Origin: Seiridium cupressi
Taxonomy: Eukaryota > Ascomycota > Sordariomycetes > Amphisphaeriales > Sporocadaceae
Length of the DNA: 64,000 bases
Reading direction: 5' to 3'
NCBI GenBank assembly: GCA_036674765.1
Contig: JARVKI010000043.1
Location: 288,790 to 352,789, forward strand
Position 1 is the stretch's first letter; each line of letters opens with the position of its first letter. The notes below the pieces were generated by a model that had not been told where the DNA came from, did not search any database, and saw only the letters and a program-made list of their open reading frames with translations. This document shows positions 1-11,554 of this stretch, piece after piece. The position numbers and the translations under genes are program-made.

Positions 1-51
1 ACCGGTGTGTACAATTTGCTGACCACTTGCTAGACGTTACTTTTCAACCAC

Positions 52-440
52 ATGAGAGAGAGCCGGCACCACAGACTTGTTACCAAAGATCTTCTCATGG
101 CACAGGGGGCTGAGGATTCAATGAATGAAACTATCTTACTGCTTGAGTTGAACTCGGAAAACATGGACGCTCTTTACAACTTCTATCTGTCGACGGTCGA
201 AGATGACGACTTCCCGAATCGAGATCGTAGAGATTGTTTAAAAGCGATCAAAAATTTCGAAAGACGGCTCCGAGAGCTCCAATTTGATATCCAATCACAG
301 ATACTTCGCGCGAAGCTAAATCGGGACATTATGGCTTCCCGGAAAGCAACGGCAAGCTTGGGATCTACGAGTTGAAAGCAATGCATTCTTCTAACTTATC
401 TCAGTTCATCCATTTTCTTCAAGCTCAAGCAGATGAAGAA
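52..440 (+). pseudogene. Fragment of a helical fungal protein, frame-broken
   Basis: Positions 52-375 encode 107 residues that are acidic and basic by turns and look helical, with DALYNFYLSTVEDDDFP followed by a coiled-coil-like stretch ending in MASRKATASL. This pattern is reminiscent of the helical region preceding the membrane helices in fungal CorA-like or other large hypothetical proteins, but the match is from memory and weak. The frame stops at 373-375, while a plausible continuation (ELKAMHSSNLSQF, then Pro/Arg-rich) runs in another frame from about 362 to a stop near 510. I see no membrane segment downstream. It is probably the decayed end of a gene whose 5' part lies outside the window or is lost. 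Confidence 0.3.
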
Positions 441-785
441 CGTTTATCAGAAGCATCAACACCGAGGCGGTCAGAACCGTCGACTCCAAGGCGGCGCCAC
501 ACAGGGCGCTAATGGTGGCTCTGATCACGGTGCATTATCACATTGGGCTCGGAAAGAACTTTTCTCGTGTCCCGTTGCCTGTGATTCTACAGAGTTTACT
601 CTGGGTGAATACGACACAAGGAGTATAGAGACGAAAAACTATACAGTGCTGGGGAAGCGCCCTAGAGTGTTCGGGATAGTCAGATTCTCGGGGTGCCATG
701 AATCGACGTTGCATTTCTTTTTGTAGTTGACAACGCGCACTATCGCAAATTCATTTCCTTGAACATTTCAACGATGCCCAGTGAT

Positions 786-2009
786 TCACAGCAGACCGTC
801 AAACTTGACATCATTGACAGCTGTCGGCCAACCAGGAACCTCCGAAAACCAGCGGGCCTTGTAAAGCTTTTGTGGCATATCGATAACATGTTGGATAGTG
901 CCGATAATGGAAATATTGTCACCAAACCAGTCTTTCCAAAAGGCCTGCACGTACAAGACCCAACCTTCGGCATTAACGCTGATGGCTTTGATATCCGAAC
1001 GAGGGAGTTCTGTGCCTCCAGCTCCGACGCGTTTACCCCTGGCCCTAAACCCCTGGAATAGCTGCTTGACCACGTCCTTGTTGTCTATCCAAGATGACTT
1101 CTCAATATCAAAGACATGAATGTCCAGATCAGTAGTGATGAGCATCGTTCTAGAATGGGGTACTCCGACCAAGTCATGAGGTCCATTCCACCAGTTGACG
1201 TAGGGAGTACCACTCCACTCGACGTCCAGCTTTTGGGGGATTGATATATTGTAAGTCTCGACGGCAGCATCATTGATTGGATTCCATCCACCTTGTTTTC
1301 TCTGAGCAATGTAAGGATACCCGCGCAATAGTGCCTGGCTTGGTTGGTTTCCATCGGGTGCAAACTTGTTGCCGACGGCCCAGAGCTTATGATCCGTCTC
1401 ATCCCAAAGCAGCCCATGAACCGCTGGGAAGCCAAGGATGGTCTGAATAGGCAAAGGATCTCTGTTAAGAATATTGTCAACTGGGAATTTGGCCATGTTA
1501 TATATCTTGATTCCGTCTTTTTGAGTCTTGCCCGTCGTGGCCACAGCAAGTAAATCGCCAGGGATCACTTCCACTGTGTGGGTAGCTTCGACGCAGGTTG
1601 CGAAAGCGATAGTCTTGTCTTTGTCCGTCCCAGGAGTGTAGTTGATCACTAGGGCCGCGGAGCCTATGACTGCGGAGATCCGAGTGCCGTTCGAGGCCCA
1701 CTTCACCTCAGTGACAGATGGGCCTCGTGTGACACAATTCGCCACCGAGATGGGGATGGATCCGATATGAGAAGAAGGGGTCCATTCCCAGACATGCCCA
1801 AGATCGGGTGAATTGGAGTCGAGGACTCTGATTGCCGGCGGATCATTAGGTTCAAACCAACGGCCCTCCCATCCGCGCTTACCGACGATGATGTAGCTGG
1901 ATTTAGAGTAAGACGGTTCTTCATAGTTCTTGAGTGGGTGTTGTATCTCGGCTGCAAGCACTCCCAGGGTTGTGGTAAATAGGAGGAACACACTTGTGGG
2001 TTTCATCAT
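786..2009 (-). CDS. Secreted propeller-like protein (DUF6528-like)
   Basis: A single-exon gene of 407 residues. The N-terminus (MMKPTSVFLLFTTTLGVLAAE) is a clear signal peptide, so the product should enter the secretory pathway. The mature part repeats short beta-strand-like blocks rich in W, G and D, for example VLDSN...HVWEWTP, VKWASNGTRISAV, VHGLLWDETDHKLWAVG and LITTDLDIHVFDIEKSSW, as expected of a beta-propeller. The WEW.P and HGLLWDE..KLWAVG blocks resemble the uncharacterised DUF6528 family, which is a recollection and not a search result. No catalytic residues can be named. Start and stop are unambiguous and there is no frame damage. The function is unknown; an extracellular binding or carbohydrate-related role is only a guess. 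Confidence 0.75.
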   Translation of the reverse strand: MMKPTSVFLLFTTTLGVLAAEIQHPLKNYEEPSYSKSSYIIVGKRGWEGRWFEPNDPPAIRVLDSNSPDLGHVWEWTPSSHIGSIPISVANCVTRGPSVTEVKWASNGTRISAVIGSAALVINYTPGTDKDKTIAFATCVEATHTVEVIPGDLLAVATTGKTQKDGIKIYNMAKFPVDNILNRDPLPIQTILGFPAVHGLLWDETDHKLWAVGNKFAPDGNQPSQALLRGYPYIAQRKQGGWNPINDAAVETYNISIPQKLDVEWSGTPYVNWWNGPHDLVGVPHSRTMLITTDLDIHVFDIEKSSWIDNKDVVKQLFQGFRARGKRVGAGGTELPRSDIKAISVNAEGWVLYVQAFWKDWFGDNISIIGTIQHVIDMPQKLYKARWFSEVPGWPTAVNDVKFDGLL

Positions 2010-3531
2010 TGTTGAATTGTTTCAGTGAGGAGGTGGCTTCGATAGCTGGTAATGCGGGAGGGTTCCTGTATCCCTCAAAAGTTCGACGAAGCATCACAAT
2101 TTAACTAAATCTGAGGATTTCCACTTCGACAATTTTGCTTGACGACTGAAATTTGTAGATATATAATGTTACTTGATTGAATTGCTCTTGCGTAGGACTC
2201 GGACCCCCCACTCTAGCTCCGGGGGCCAGGACTAACTTGTATTATGTATTGCGCGCTCGTATGTCCACGTGGCCATGACACAACCCACAATTGTTACAGC
2301 ATGGTTCATTCACCAATGTCAACAGACTAAGGACGGGTGCACAACTCCCAAAAGGATTTGATCGTAATCGATGTAGCGGGGGACGTGTCCCTCGGAATGG
2401 CGAACTCTGACTGGATCATATACGACATAAAACACGGTGAATAGCTACCCAGAGCTGGAACATGTGGTCCAGCGACTATTCAGCTGGTAAGTAATGCCCA
2501 TTGCATTGCCGATCAGATCATTTTGCCAATAGCCAAATCAGATCTGGCCGGGAAGTCATGAAGGTTCAACGTAGCGTGGAATTTAGCACACTGATCATCT
2601 GTGTCGATGGACCAATGAGGGCCGCGAGAGCTTTACGGTGTATGTTCCTAAGAAGCTAACGCATGCGACGCGGCCCGTCTCCGTCGCATCCTGTACATAT
2701 GCAAATCGGGACATCAATGACGTTGTTCGAACCAATGGCATGTTTGTCTGTCAATCATAGTGGGTCTATCAACGTAGTGACCAGGGCAATCTATTGCGCC
2801 CATCTGGAGGCTAGGATCAAAGCAGCAAAGCTGGGTATGGCATGGGGAGCGGCATGGGGAGCGGCAACATAGGCGGCGTTTAACGGGCCATAGAATGCAT
2901 TGATGACAATACTCAAGGGTGAATTAGGCTATTTACCTTATGCCCTTACATTACAACAGTCAGCCCAATGTACCCTAAGGCAAACAGAGGCGTCAGACAC
3001 GTATATTCAGCTCAACCCTTTTATACTGCATATATCACTTATAATTGGAAAACTTCCAAGTGCTAGTAATTGGATCATTCATTTCTCCCGGTAGTACAAG
3101 AAGAGGTTATGGTTGAAGTGCATTTGCGTGGACCTACCTAACGCTAGATATTGCCAGCGGCTCGATATCAGCCGCAGTGGAGCGCTGCAGGTTTCTGTAC
3201 CAATCTGGCACGCTAGTTCGCTCCCGCGCTATAGTTTGCCAGCCGCAATGGTGATCACTTTTATTGCATGGGAGATGAGTTGCGGGATCTTCAGAAGTGA
3301 CTCGCTGAGTGGCCGTTTTTGTAGAGAGGCATGGCGGTCACTGGGTTGGCAAACAATGATCAGCAAATTTCTACCACATAGGTACCGTCGGCGGTTGGAG
3401 TATGACAGTCAGATCTAATCGTGCGCTCTCCGTTCCAGGGACAGATTGCCTTGTGCGTGACAAGATTAATCCATTCCATGCTGGGAGGATATTTTGCTTG
3501 GTTTTCGTATTCACTTCAGTATATTTCTGTG
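2010..3531. other. Intergenic, no gene recognised
   Basis: About 1.5 kb between two genes. The short frames present lack codon structure or recognisable motifs. A small perfect tandem repeat of GGCATGGGGAGC occurs at about 2838-2862. Confidence 0.6.
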
Positions 3532-3537
3532 TATAAA
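3532..3537 (+). promoter_or_regulatory. TATA box of the 3657 gene
   Basis: TATAAA lies 120 bases upstream of the ATG at 3657 and is followed by a pyrimidine-rich, CA-rich leader typical of a fungal 5' UTR. It argues that the gene at 3657 is or was transcribed. Confidence 0.55.
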
Positions 3538-3656
3538 AGGAGTCCTTCGCCCCCGTAGACGCGCACAAACCATACCAATATTCGAAGCTCATACTCTCCC
3601 TCATTATTACTCACTGGATTCATCACAACCTCTACATCATAGCATAAAATAACAAC

Positions 3657-4629
3657 ATGTCTTTCAAATTTGACGGTGTCAAAACTAAGTCCGATGGCAG
3701 CTATTATTATGACGACAAAGATTTCCCCAGGCATCGCCTTCCAATAAGCACTAAGTGTGAGGGTGACATGGACCTCAGTCCAAGCGTACGGCACGAGTGG
3801 TTCGGAATTAGCCACGATACCCTGCCAGCAATCCCAAGAGTTATGGTAGTTCCTCGTCTCAAGACTGAGATCGACTCCCACTCGACCAACTGGTCCGTCA
3901 GGGAGTCTCGTTGTGTACAAACCTATTGAGTGGGTGCCAAGTGTGATCAAAGTCAAGACTCTGCCAAAAAGCAAGGCCAAGGAGACATATGAACGAGAGA
4001 TCACCAAGGTAGACACCGAGAAGCTTTTCGGTGGTGTTTCTGGCTTCGTGAAAACATCTGCCAAGGCAGGCGGATGCCTTTTTGGTGTCAAGCTGGAAGT
4101 TGAGACTGAACTAAAGGTTGAGGGTAAAGCCGAAAAGGAAGTCACCACCAACAAGGTTGAGAAACGAACCTTGAAGTGGGAGATAGGAGATACAGTCATC
4201 TTCGAAGTCGCTGTGGCCATGCTCCTCTGTGTGGAGGAAATCTATGTTCATTCCGTGGACTTAAGCTTGAGGAACTCGGCTAGCGAAAACGGCCTTACAT
4301 GGACCGGTGGCAAGGATTGGTCCGAGATCGCAGTTAACAATCGGGACTGGACCGAAGTTGAAGAGCTCCAATTCACCGGAATTCAGGGCAAGGGCAATGG
4401 CTATAGTACCCATCTATGGATCCACGTTCTTCCGGTGCTGGAGTTCGGTGGCAAGGACGTCAAGAAACTTCATATTGCTGTAAGCAGCAGTACTTGGAAA
4501 GATTGGTATTTATACAGTGAGGGACGTCAAGAACGAGGCAGTCGAGACAGACAGCTTCTTGCATGGCCAAGGGTTCAACCAATTTCGACATTGTTAGCAC
4601 AGGAGTGCGTTGGGACGTCTCCAGCCTAG
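3657..4629 (+). CDS. Unclassified beta-rich protein, exon structure unresolved
   Basis: A good TATA box and leader precede the ATG at 3657. The first frame gives 90 residues (3657-3929; starts MSFKFDGVKTKSDGSYYYDD) and a second, shifted frame is open from 3850 to 4629 (238 residues from the methionine at 3913). An intron at 3786-3849 (GTACGG...GGTAG, phase 0) would join them, but its signals are mediocre. The second part has alternating polar and hydrophobic residues rich in K, E, T and V (VKLEVETELKVEG, EKEVTTNKVEKRTLKWEIGD) and then DWTEVEELQFTG, suggesting long beta strands. This pattern occurs in aerolysin/MTX2-type folds among others, but there is no diagnostic motif and I do not assign that function. 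GTAAGC at 4480 could start another intron, so the C-terminus is uncertain. There is no signal peptide. Confidence 0.5.
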
Positions 4630-6081
4630 GTTACTTAGGAGACCGGAAGACTTGTCGGACTTAGTTAGTTCGGTACTGCTGCCACGAAGGTGACGAACTT
4701 TAGACCATCGAAATATTTGAACAGATGGTCAATTCTTCAAGGTTCGGGCAGTAAACAAAAACTTGAATTATGCCTATACATGAATTAGATGGTCGTATAT
4801 GAACACAGATTACGTGTCTACACTAGCCGTAAGGAACCTGGGAATTTCAATCTGGAATATGCTACCGGACATTGTAACCCCGCAATCAGTTGCGCCCACC
4901 ACGATCGATTGCGACGGAGGATGTACAAAATCATTGTACAGACGCCAGATACGCGGATAGTCGGTCACACTATCCTCGTGGCCTTGAAAAAAATTAACAT
5001 TATTTATACCGAACTGTCAGAAGAGGCTGTATATATTTTCACCCCTCTTCAATGATTTCGAGCTGTTCCTGAATACTTTCGAGTGGTGGATCAACATCTA
5101 GCTCTGTGGTCTGGAGGATCATGTCCAGGAGGGTGGTTTCTTCATGAGAGCCAGCGGGATTTTCGGATTTGGATGGATATATTATGACTCTCCAAATTCC
5201 CTCATTGGCTCACGAGAGAACGGTCTGCGAAGTGTGCGAATATGTCAAGCATAACTTCTAACTAGCTCTGCAAGATGGCAATTGCAGAAGTAGCTGCCGA
5301 CCAATGCGATTCAGGAACAGAACAGAAGTTTCAGCCATCGTGTTCCGGCGTCCGGCTGTCGTGGGACAAAGCAGTGATTGAAGAAGACAATCAACAGCTG
5401 ACTATTGAAGTGAGCTGGTTTCATCCCATTCCGTTGGTACAAGATTCGGAATTTCCACCCCGTCCAAAGCGCCTCATCCATCTTGTTCCGATATAGAGAC
5501 AGACTCTTTCGACGAAAGCTGGCCTGGCAATCCACCACGCGAGGAACTCTATTGTGGGGCGTAACTCCTGGCACATCCGATGGTGAGTGTTTGTACCACC
5601 AAGTCATGTAGATTCGCCACCCCTGTGGTTCGGTGTGGGTCAGGAGCGAATGGCGGATTCGGCGATGGTGGTTACGCAGAGGGCAGCGAGGATGGCGTAT
5701 GCACTTAGTGGGATCAGTATGAGGCAATGATACATTGCTGGCCCTTCATTGTACCCAAGATGTCGCACTCGCTACATGTCTTCAAGCGTTGGGGACGTGC
5801 CTGCAGGGGTATGGTTGAACAGAACGACTTACAGAGTAGAGGGAGCTGGTTTGATGTTAACGAGTTGAAAGAAAGCGCGAGAGACGTAATGAGCCTGACG
5901 AGTTTGGACTCGAGAGAGGCACAGGCAATAGTTTGCCCACGGCCCGCAAGGCAGAATTAGGAATTGACATATACGTTCCCACAAACCCTGGTGTACATCT
6001 AATCAACCTGGATTTCCCAGCTCGTAATCCAATTCAATTGTCACCCACCCACTTATCTTATAACCTTGACGATTGACCCAA
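4630..6081. other. Intergenic, no gene recognised
   Basis: About 1.45 kb. Several frames of 60-140 codons exist on both strands (for example 5275-5496 plus and 5311-5727 minus), but they overlap one another antisense, carry no recognisable motifs and lack convincing starts. Confidence 0.5.
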
Positions 6082-6760
6082 ATGAGGCTCGTCAAGAGTG
6101 AAAACCTGGAATCGGAGGAGTTCGTCGCCTTTAAGATACCGCCGCATGCCATTTTTTCTCATACCTGGGAAGATTGGGAAGTCATATACCAAGACCTCCA
6201 CGATGAGGAAGCAGCTAAGATGAAGAAAGTCTGGGTAAAGATTAAGAAATAATACGCGCTTACACTCCAGGACGGATTCAAGTATATTTGGATCGATACA
6301 TGCTGCATTAACAAGGAAAATAGCACTGGGTTGACTGAAGCAATTAATTCCATGTTTCAGTGGTACCGCCGGGCAGCAACGTGTTATGCATTTCTGGGTG
6401 ATCATGATAGCTCCGCCAGAGGCACCAACCTTGATAGTTCACGATGGTTCACTCGTGGCTGGGCGTTCCAAGAGCTGATAGCACCCAGTGATGTTCAGTT
6501 CTCTGATCGCAACTGGAGTCGCTTTGGGTCCAGGGATAAGATGAAGGAGCGTCTGTCGGGAATTACACTGATCGACGAAGCGGCGTTGAAATAGTCTCGG
6601 AGAAGGACTATTACCGCCTGCTTGAATCTATTCCTTTGGTTAAAAAGAGGGCTTGGGCCGCATCTCGACAGACAAACGGGATCGAGGACATAGCTTATTG
6701 CCTTCTGGGGGTGTTCCAAGTTACCATGCCCCTAGTTGAAAAGTTGCTGCTCTGCTCGCT
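6082..6760 (+). pseudogene. HET-domain gene relic (HET-E-like N-terminal part)
   Basis: Starts with MRLVKSENLESEEF, the usual opening of NACHT/WD-type or stand-alone HET proteins, followed by FSHTWEDWEV, FKYIWIDTCCINKENS, EAINSMFQWYRRAATCYAFLGD and WFTRGWAFQELIAP, which are core HET blocks in the right order. The frame from 6082 has stops at 6250-6252 (TAA) and 6592-6594 (TAG). Homology then continues in another frame with RAWAASRQTNGIEDIAYCLLGVFQVTMPL (about 6651-6737), where the expected LLYGEG is lost. This is therefore a HET allorecognition gene disabled by two nonsense changes and at least two frameshifts. The intact family triggers a cell-death reaction on non-self fusion; this copy cannot make a full protein. 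Confidence 0.85.
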
Positions 6761-7690
6761 TCATACTACGTCTCAAAACTCAAAACCGTCGTCTGCAAAA
6801 ACATCACAAAGGGGATTTCTCCCACTATCGTTCTTGTGAGATTATCAAGGATACCACAGCCTAGACAGGAGCCTTGACTATCCTTTGACCCGGCTTCAGT
6901 GCCATTCGGAGAGCAGTCACTAATGCGATCAGCTCGTTGCTTTTTGCCATGACCGAAAGCCAGGGAGCGGTGGATCATTTCGACGGTAACGCTGCTACGG
7001 AAGTGTTGATGTTGTTATGACTCGACGCATGGACCTTCACGTTAATACCTATGGCAGTATGGGCTCCTTACGACAGCCAACAAGCAGGGCCGATCATCAT
7101 TGGAAAGGTGAGGTATGGCTGCATCGAAACCTTGGAAGACAGGTCACCATGCTTAAGTAAGGGGATCTATAATCAAGATGGCGTAATTACTAATACTTCT
7201 TTAAGCTCGGTTTGAACGGAATCAACTCTCTCGGCAGTTGTTGTGGGCTTTAATCGTGACGAATCAACCGCAATGTTAGCGTCGTGTCACGTCAATTCGG
7301 AAGCAATTGACTCAGCTAGCTCGGACGGAAATTGGCTTAGAACAGCGCGGAAGTGAATTGATTCCGGGAAGCGCGCAATCAAATTGGTCCGGATAACTGA
7401 TAGGTCGTCGATCGCCCCCCCACAAAACCTTAAAGCAAAATGGCGTCAGTAGAAATGACTAATGGAAGGGACTGGCATGTCGCTGATTCACGTTGTCTGG
7501 GTTCACGTACACATGCCATAGCATGGTATCTGTTGATTGTATACGGTATTTAAACCTGGAGTTGGCCCTCAGCTTAAATCCAGGTTGCTAAACAGCCAAC
7601 ACTTAGCCTTACTACCTCTTCAGTTAGATCACTCAAATTTGCAATATTTACTACTTGAACCTAGACTTGCTTAATCTCCTACCAATCAAA
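6761..7690. promoter_or_regulatory. Intergenic and NmrA-gene promoter region
   Basis: No gene recognised from 6761 to about 7500. TATTTAAA at 7547-7554 is a candidate TATA element for the gene starting at 7691. It overlaps an 8-base perfect inverted repeat, AACCTGGA (7553-7560) and TCCAGGTT (7579-7586), with an 18-base spacer. Confidence 0.4.
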
Positions 7691-8641
7691 ATGGCGTTAA
7701 TCAAGAACGTTGCCCTCGTTGGTGTATGTGTTACCCCAAGCTCGCTTCAACAGTCCAAGCTAATACGTCGTTAGGCCACGGGAAACTTGGGGCCATCCGT
7801 GCTCGAGGCCCTGCTAAAGACCAAGGACTTTAACATTACTGTCCTTAAGAGAGCCGAGTCCAAATCGAAGCTCCCTGCATCAGTGAAAGTAAAGGTGGTA
7901 GATTTCGAAGACGAGGCATCACTAGTTGCTGCTCTAAAAGGCCAGGATGCCGTTGTATCCACCCTGGGAACCCCCGGCTTTGCCTTGCAGACGCGCCTGA
8001 TCGATGCTGCTGCAAGTGCTGGCGTCAAGCGCTTCATTCCCTCAGAGTTTGGATCCGACACAGCCAATCCAAAGAACAGCAAGCTTCCTGTTTTCCAACC
8101 GAAAATCCAGGTCGAAGAATACCTCCAGAAAAAGTTCCCCGAGACGGACCTGACATACACCTTCGTTTATAACGGTCCCTTTTTGGACTGGGGCTTGAAG
8201 GTGCCATTCCTTCTCGACGTCCAAGGTCACAAGGCGGAGCTCTACGATGGTGGTGACCAGCTTTTCAGCGCCACCACTCTGGCTGGGGTGGGGAAGGCAG
8301 TCGTTGGAGTGTTGAACCACTTTGAAGACACGAAGAACAGATTCGTTTATGTTCAGGAGGCTGAGGTGTCGCAGAAGCAATTGTTAAACATATTGAAAAA
8401 GGCTCGCCCGGACACGAAATGGGTGGAGGAGGTCGTTTCCACATCAGACCTGGAGGCAAAGGCAAATGAAGACCTGTCCAAAGGAAACATCCACGATGGT
8501 ATTTGGGTCTCCTTCATAAAGCGAGCTATCTTCGGTTCGGGTTATGGTGGCCACTTTAAAAAATTAGACAATGACCTACTAGATGTCAAAACATTCACAC
8601 CTTCAGAGTTAGAGGCAGCGGTAGTCTCTACGCTTGGCTAG
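7691..8641 (+). CDS. NmrA/isoflavone-reductase-like NAD(P)-binding protein
   Basis: Two exons, 7691-7723 and 7775-8641, joined across a 51-base intron (GTATGT donor, CTAATAC branch site, TTAG acceptor), give 299 residues. The joined N-terminus reads MALIKNVALVG-ATGNLG, restoring the GxxGxxG dinucleotide-binding loop of atypical short-chain dehydrogenases; without the intron this motif is cut, so the model is well supported. Further family blocks are VDFEDEASLVAALKGQDAVVSTLG, AASAGVKRFIPSEFGSD and TYTFVYNGPFLDWGL. The length is normal for fungal CipA-like and isoflavone-reductase-like proteins. It probably acts in the cytosol as an oxidoreductase or redox sensor; the substrate is unknown. It lies between two HET loci and is intact. 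Confidence 0.9.
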
Positions 8642-8891
8642 ATAGCACCGAGATTGACTGATTATCAAATGCTAGATTATGAAGGGTGAAGCCCATGATG
8701 CATTGTGTTTTAAACCCGAATTCAGTTTTGAATGGCCCAAAAGCATTCAAGTATATCCCTGTCTGCTAGCTGACGTTGTATATCTGCCCAGTAGAGTTGT
8801 CGTTCAGACACCGTTCGGTGGCAATTTGTGGTCATACATCTTCAGCCTCTGGTCCATTTTCTAACTTTATAGACGTCGCGCCGAGCATACG

Positions 8892-11174
8892 TCACTCAAG
8901 GATGATAAGTTCTGGTTTCCGCCTTGAGATCATCCGATCTAGCTCCTCTACATTGTGGGCAGTCCACTCAGATGGACATCCAACGCCAACCCTATGGTAC
9001 TTCCCATCCTTTGTCCTTCGCAAAATCAGAGCAGAATACATTTGTATCGAAATCTGCGCCCGTGTGTTCCCCGTTAGAAGAGGGAGATATACGAATTCTC
9101 CGTCTCGACCGCATGCTTGACCCTCCCGGTCGATTTGCGCCTCAATTTGGACCGTACTGTTGGCAAGTTGGACTTTCACTCTACTCTCGCGCTCCCCCGG
9201 ATCCCACGTGGAGTCGCTTCCGTCCTTTGAGACATTCATTGCTAGCGGCCGGCCGATGCACATTGCTAGTGGCCAGAGATCGGTTGATCCAATCCCAGCC
9301 CTCCAGAAGATATGCGCAAGAGCATACGGTCTGGCCCTCCGAAGCTCGTCATCGTATGTGTAGTACCAGTCTCGGCAATAAGTGAACGAAACATCTCCCT
9401 CATACGACGCCCAATGCCAACTTGGAGCTCGTGTGGATGGGCTACGTCGGCAATCCTTGTTACTAGTGTGCCACAATAGTGATATTGGTAACGAATGACG
9501 TAGCATGCCGTGCTCGTAAGTATCATTCATGAGTAGAGCAGCCAATTCACCAACTCCATCGATCGCATTATATATATCCTTATCTGGGAAGGACAGGCTG
9601 GAACCACTATAAGTTTCCAAGGCGGTAAACCACTGCTCTACTGAACTTGGCGTGGTGGGATTTTTGATTCGGAGTGTGATAGACAGGTCTCGAGTTGCAG
9701 CGCTTGTCCTTCGGTGATCTGCAAAAGCCCAAAATGACTGGGACGAATTTTGGTCATGTAACACTGCGTCTGCGAATGATGGTGCATCTTCGCAGGCGGC
9801 TGACTGAAAGCATTGCCAAACTGCCTGGTTGCTAGTGAAAGAGAGCATTCTCGGGCTTAGTATTACCTCTTGGACTACCCAGCCTCTTTTCATGAGGGGT
9901 TCCTGTTGAAGAGTATCAAGTGCGAGGGCCAAGGCATTGGAATTCCCATCCCTCTTACCGAGAAGAGCGTGACAGCTTGTGGGGGCGTCTTTTGTTGGCT
10001 GCCACTGGATGAAGTTGGTCTTTGCGTCCTGGACGTTTCGATTTCGAAATAAACCCCCATCAGGACCGTTTGAGTCAGCCGCAGCGATATTGAGAAATGA
10101 ATTCATGTAAACACGACGCATCTTGTCGACCTCACGACTCCAGTCTTCTCGGGCTTCATCGCTGTCACCCTGTATGATGCAGTAGCAATCAATCCATAGA
10201 TACCGTATGCCTAGACCTCTCACAACTTCAGCAGCCTCTCTGAATGTGAGTGGCAAAGAGTCCAAGGAGACACCGTCCATGAGTCGTGCCATGGTAGACG
10301 GCGTAAGGCGGAAAAACTCAGCTTTGCCCCAGCAGTGGCTCAGTGTAGCATAGGAGCTGGCGTGTCCTTCTTTGTTGCCAGTGTGAACAAGTCGAGCTTT
10401 GTCGTCGTGGATTTCTAGCAATCTCGTAGGTTGCCAATCGTTACTTGCAAGATAGCCGCATGAGTGATGGTTTTGGCAGGTGTCGAGCCAGGCTTTTGCC
10501 AGCTCCCCCATGGCAGGACAACCTGTCCATGATTGTGCCTTGGAATGTTGAGCTGCGGATGACGGCTTATCCAAGGGTGTAATTTGGCTCACGGGGATCG
10601 TCATGGGTCCATACATAGAGTATGAGAACTTGAGCTCGTATGTATCCCTTATTCCGTCCCCAGTCCTGCGCAGCTCATACGTAGTACCTGATTCAAATTG
10701 CGCCCATTCGTACGCAGGGGCATCTTCTGAGATCAAGTGAAGACATAGCCAACAACGTTTCAATACAGCCTCATATAGGCTCTTCTTCGAAAGGTGATGT
10801 CCAACCATTCGGGTTTCCGGCAAATGGGCAGGGGTAGAAATGGTGTCAGAATCTTCGGAGTCTTTGTCGGCATCATCATCTTGAAGTTCTTGCCAACTAG
10901 TCTGCCACCACTCGTAGGACTCTGGCGCAAAGATAACCTCACAAGCCAAACATAAACTTGATGACGACATTTCAATACTCTCTCCAGCTTCTAGCATGGC
11001 GAATGCGGCTTCTTTGGGGTTTCTGGGAAGGAATCCCCTCAATTTAGTCACGAAACAAGCTTCGTCGATCAAGTCAGACTGCCGGTATTTAAACAATTGA
11101 CGTATCAAGTCAGCGCTAAGCGCTCCTCCGCTCTGATCACGTGATCGAAAGTGTGCGGTCGTGTCTACAACCAT
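8892..11174 (-). CDS. HET-domain protein, intact
   Basis: A single-exon gene. The open frame begins at 11303 (803 codons), but the methionine at 11174 (MVVDTTAHFRS, 760 residues) is a more natural start because the extra 43 residues look like leader sequence. The HET domain lies in the middle: SSYATLSHCWG, DSLPLTFREAAEVVRGLGIRYLWIDCYCIIQ, then DWSREVDKMRRVYMNSFLNIAAADS and GWVVQEVILSPRML. A C-terminal block with SWHWASYEGDVSF is typical of the large HET family. The N-terminal part contains an acidic linker (DDDADKDSEDSD). HET proteins take part in vegetative incompatibility and cell death after fusion of unlike hyphae. This is the only HET gene in the window without damage. The C-terminal region gives no other recognisable domain. 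Confidence 0.9.
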   Translation of the reverse strand: MVVDTTAHFRSRDQSGGALSADLIRQLFKYRQSDLIDEACFVTKLRGFLPRNPKEAAFAMLEAGESIEMSSSSLCLACEVIFAPESYEWWQTSWQELQDDDADKDSEDSDTISTPAHLPETRMVGHHLSKKSLYEAVLKRCWLCLHLISEDAPAYEWAQFESGTTYELRRTGDGIRDTYELKFSYSMYGPMTIPVSQITPLDKPSSAAQHSKAQSWTGCPAMGELAKAWLDTCQNHHSCGYLASNDWQPTRLLEIHDDKARLVHTGNKEGHASSYATLSHCWGKAEFFRLTPSTMARLMDGVSLDSLPLTFREAAEVVRGLGIRYLWIDCYCIIQGDSDEAREDWSREVDKMRRVYMNSFLNIAAADSNGPDGGLFRNRNVQDAKTNFIQWQPTKDAPTSCHALLGKRDGNSNALALALDTLQQEPLMKRGWVVQEVILSPRMLSFTSNQAVWQCFQSAACEDAPSFADAVLHDQNSSQSFWAFADHRRTSAATRDLSITLRIKNPTTPSSVEQWFTALETYSGSSLSFPDKDIYNAIDGVGELAALLMNDTYEHGMLRHSLPISLLWHTSNKDCRRSPSTRAPSWHWASYEGDVSFTYCRDWYYTYDDELRRARPYALAHIFWRAGIGSTDLWPLAMCIGRPLAMNVSKDGSDSTWDPGERESRVKVQLANSTVQIEAQIDREGQACGRDGEFVYLPLLTGNTRAQISIQMYSALILRRTKDGKYHRVGVGCPSEWTAHNVEELDRMISRRKPELIILE

Positions 11175-11554
11175 GGAGGCGATACGTAGCGGAGAACTCG
11201 AAAAGTAGACCAGCACTTTCACGGTGGCAGGATACAAAAGGTAAGAGGTATGCCACCACTCCTGATGTGAGGTTGTTGCAGAGAAACAAAGAGAATGCTG
11301 CAAACAAACACTGAATTTGAGCGGGACCAGATATCAAGTGCGGAGTGAGAAGCTATTGTGTTGTTGGTTCCACAACAGGCGATAAAATATCACAGATTAG
11401 GGTATCGGAGCTAAAGTATTATCACTGGAGAACTCTGAACAAGAATGTAAATATTCATCCATGCTAGTCCACACCGTATATTCTTTGATCATTCTTACCA
11501 TTTCTCTTCAAACGTAAATCAAACCTGCCATCTTCGTCTTTTTTGAGTCAGGAC

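Noticed and set aside
3516..4220. 234-codon minus-strand frame
   Set aside because: Antisense to the TATA-driven plus-strand gene and runs through its promoter; no motif or signal.
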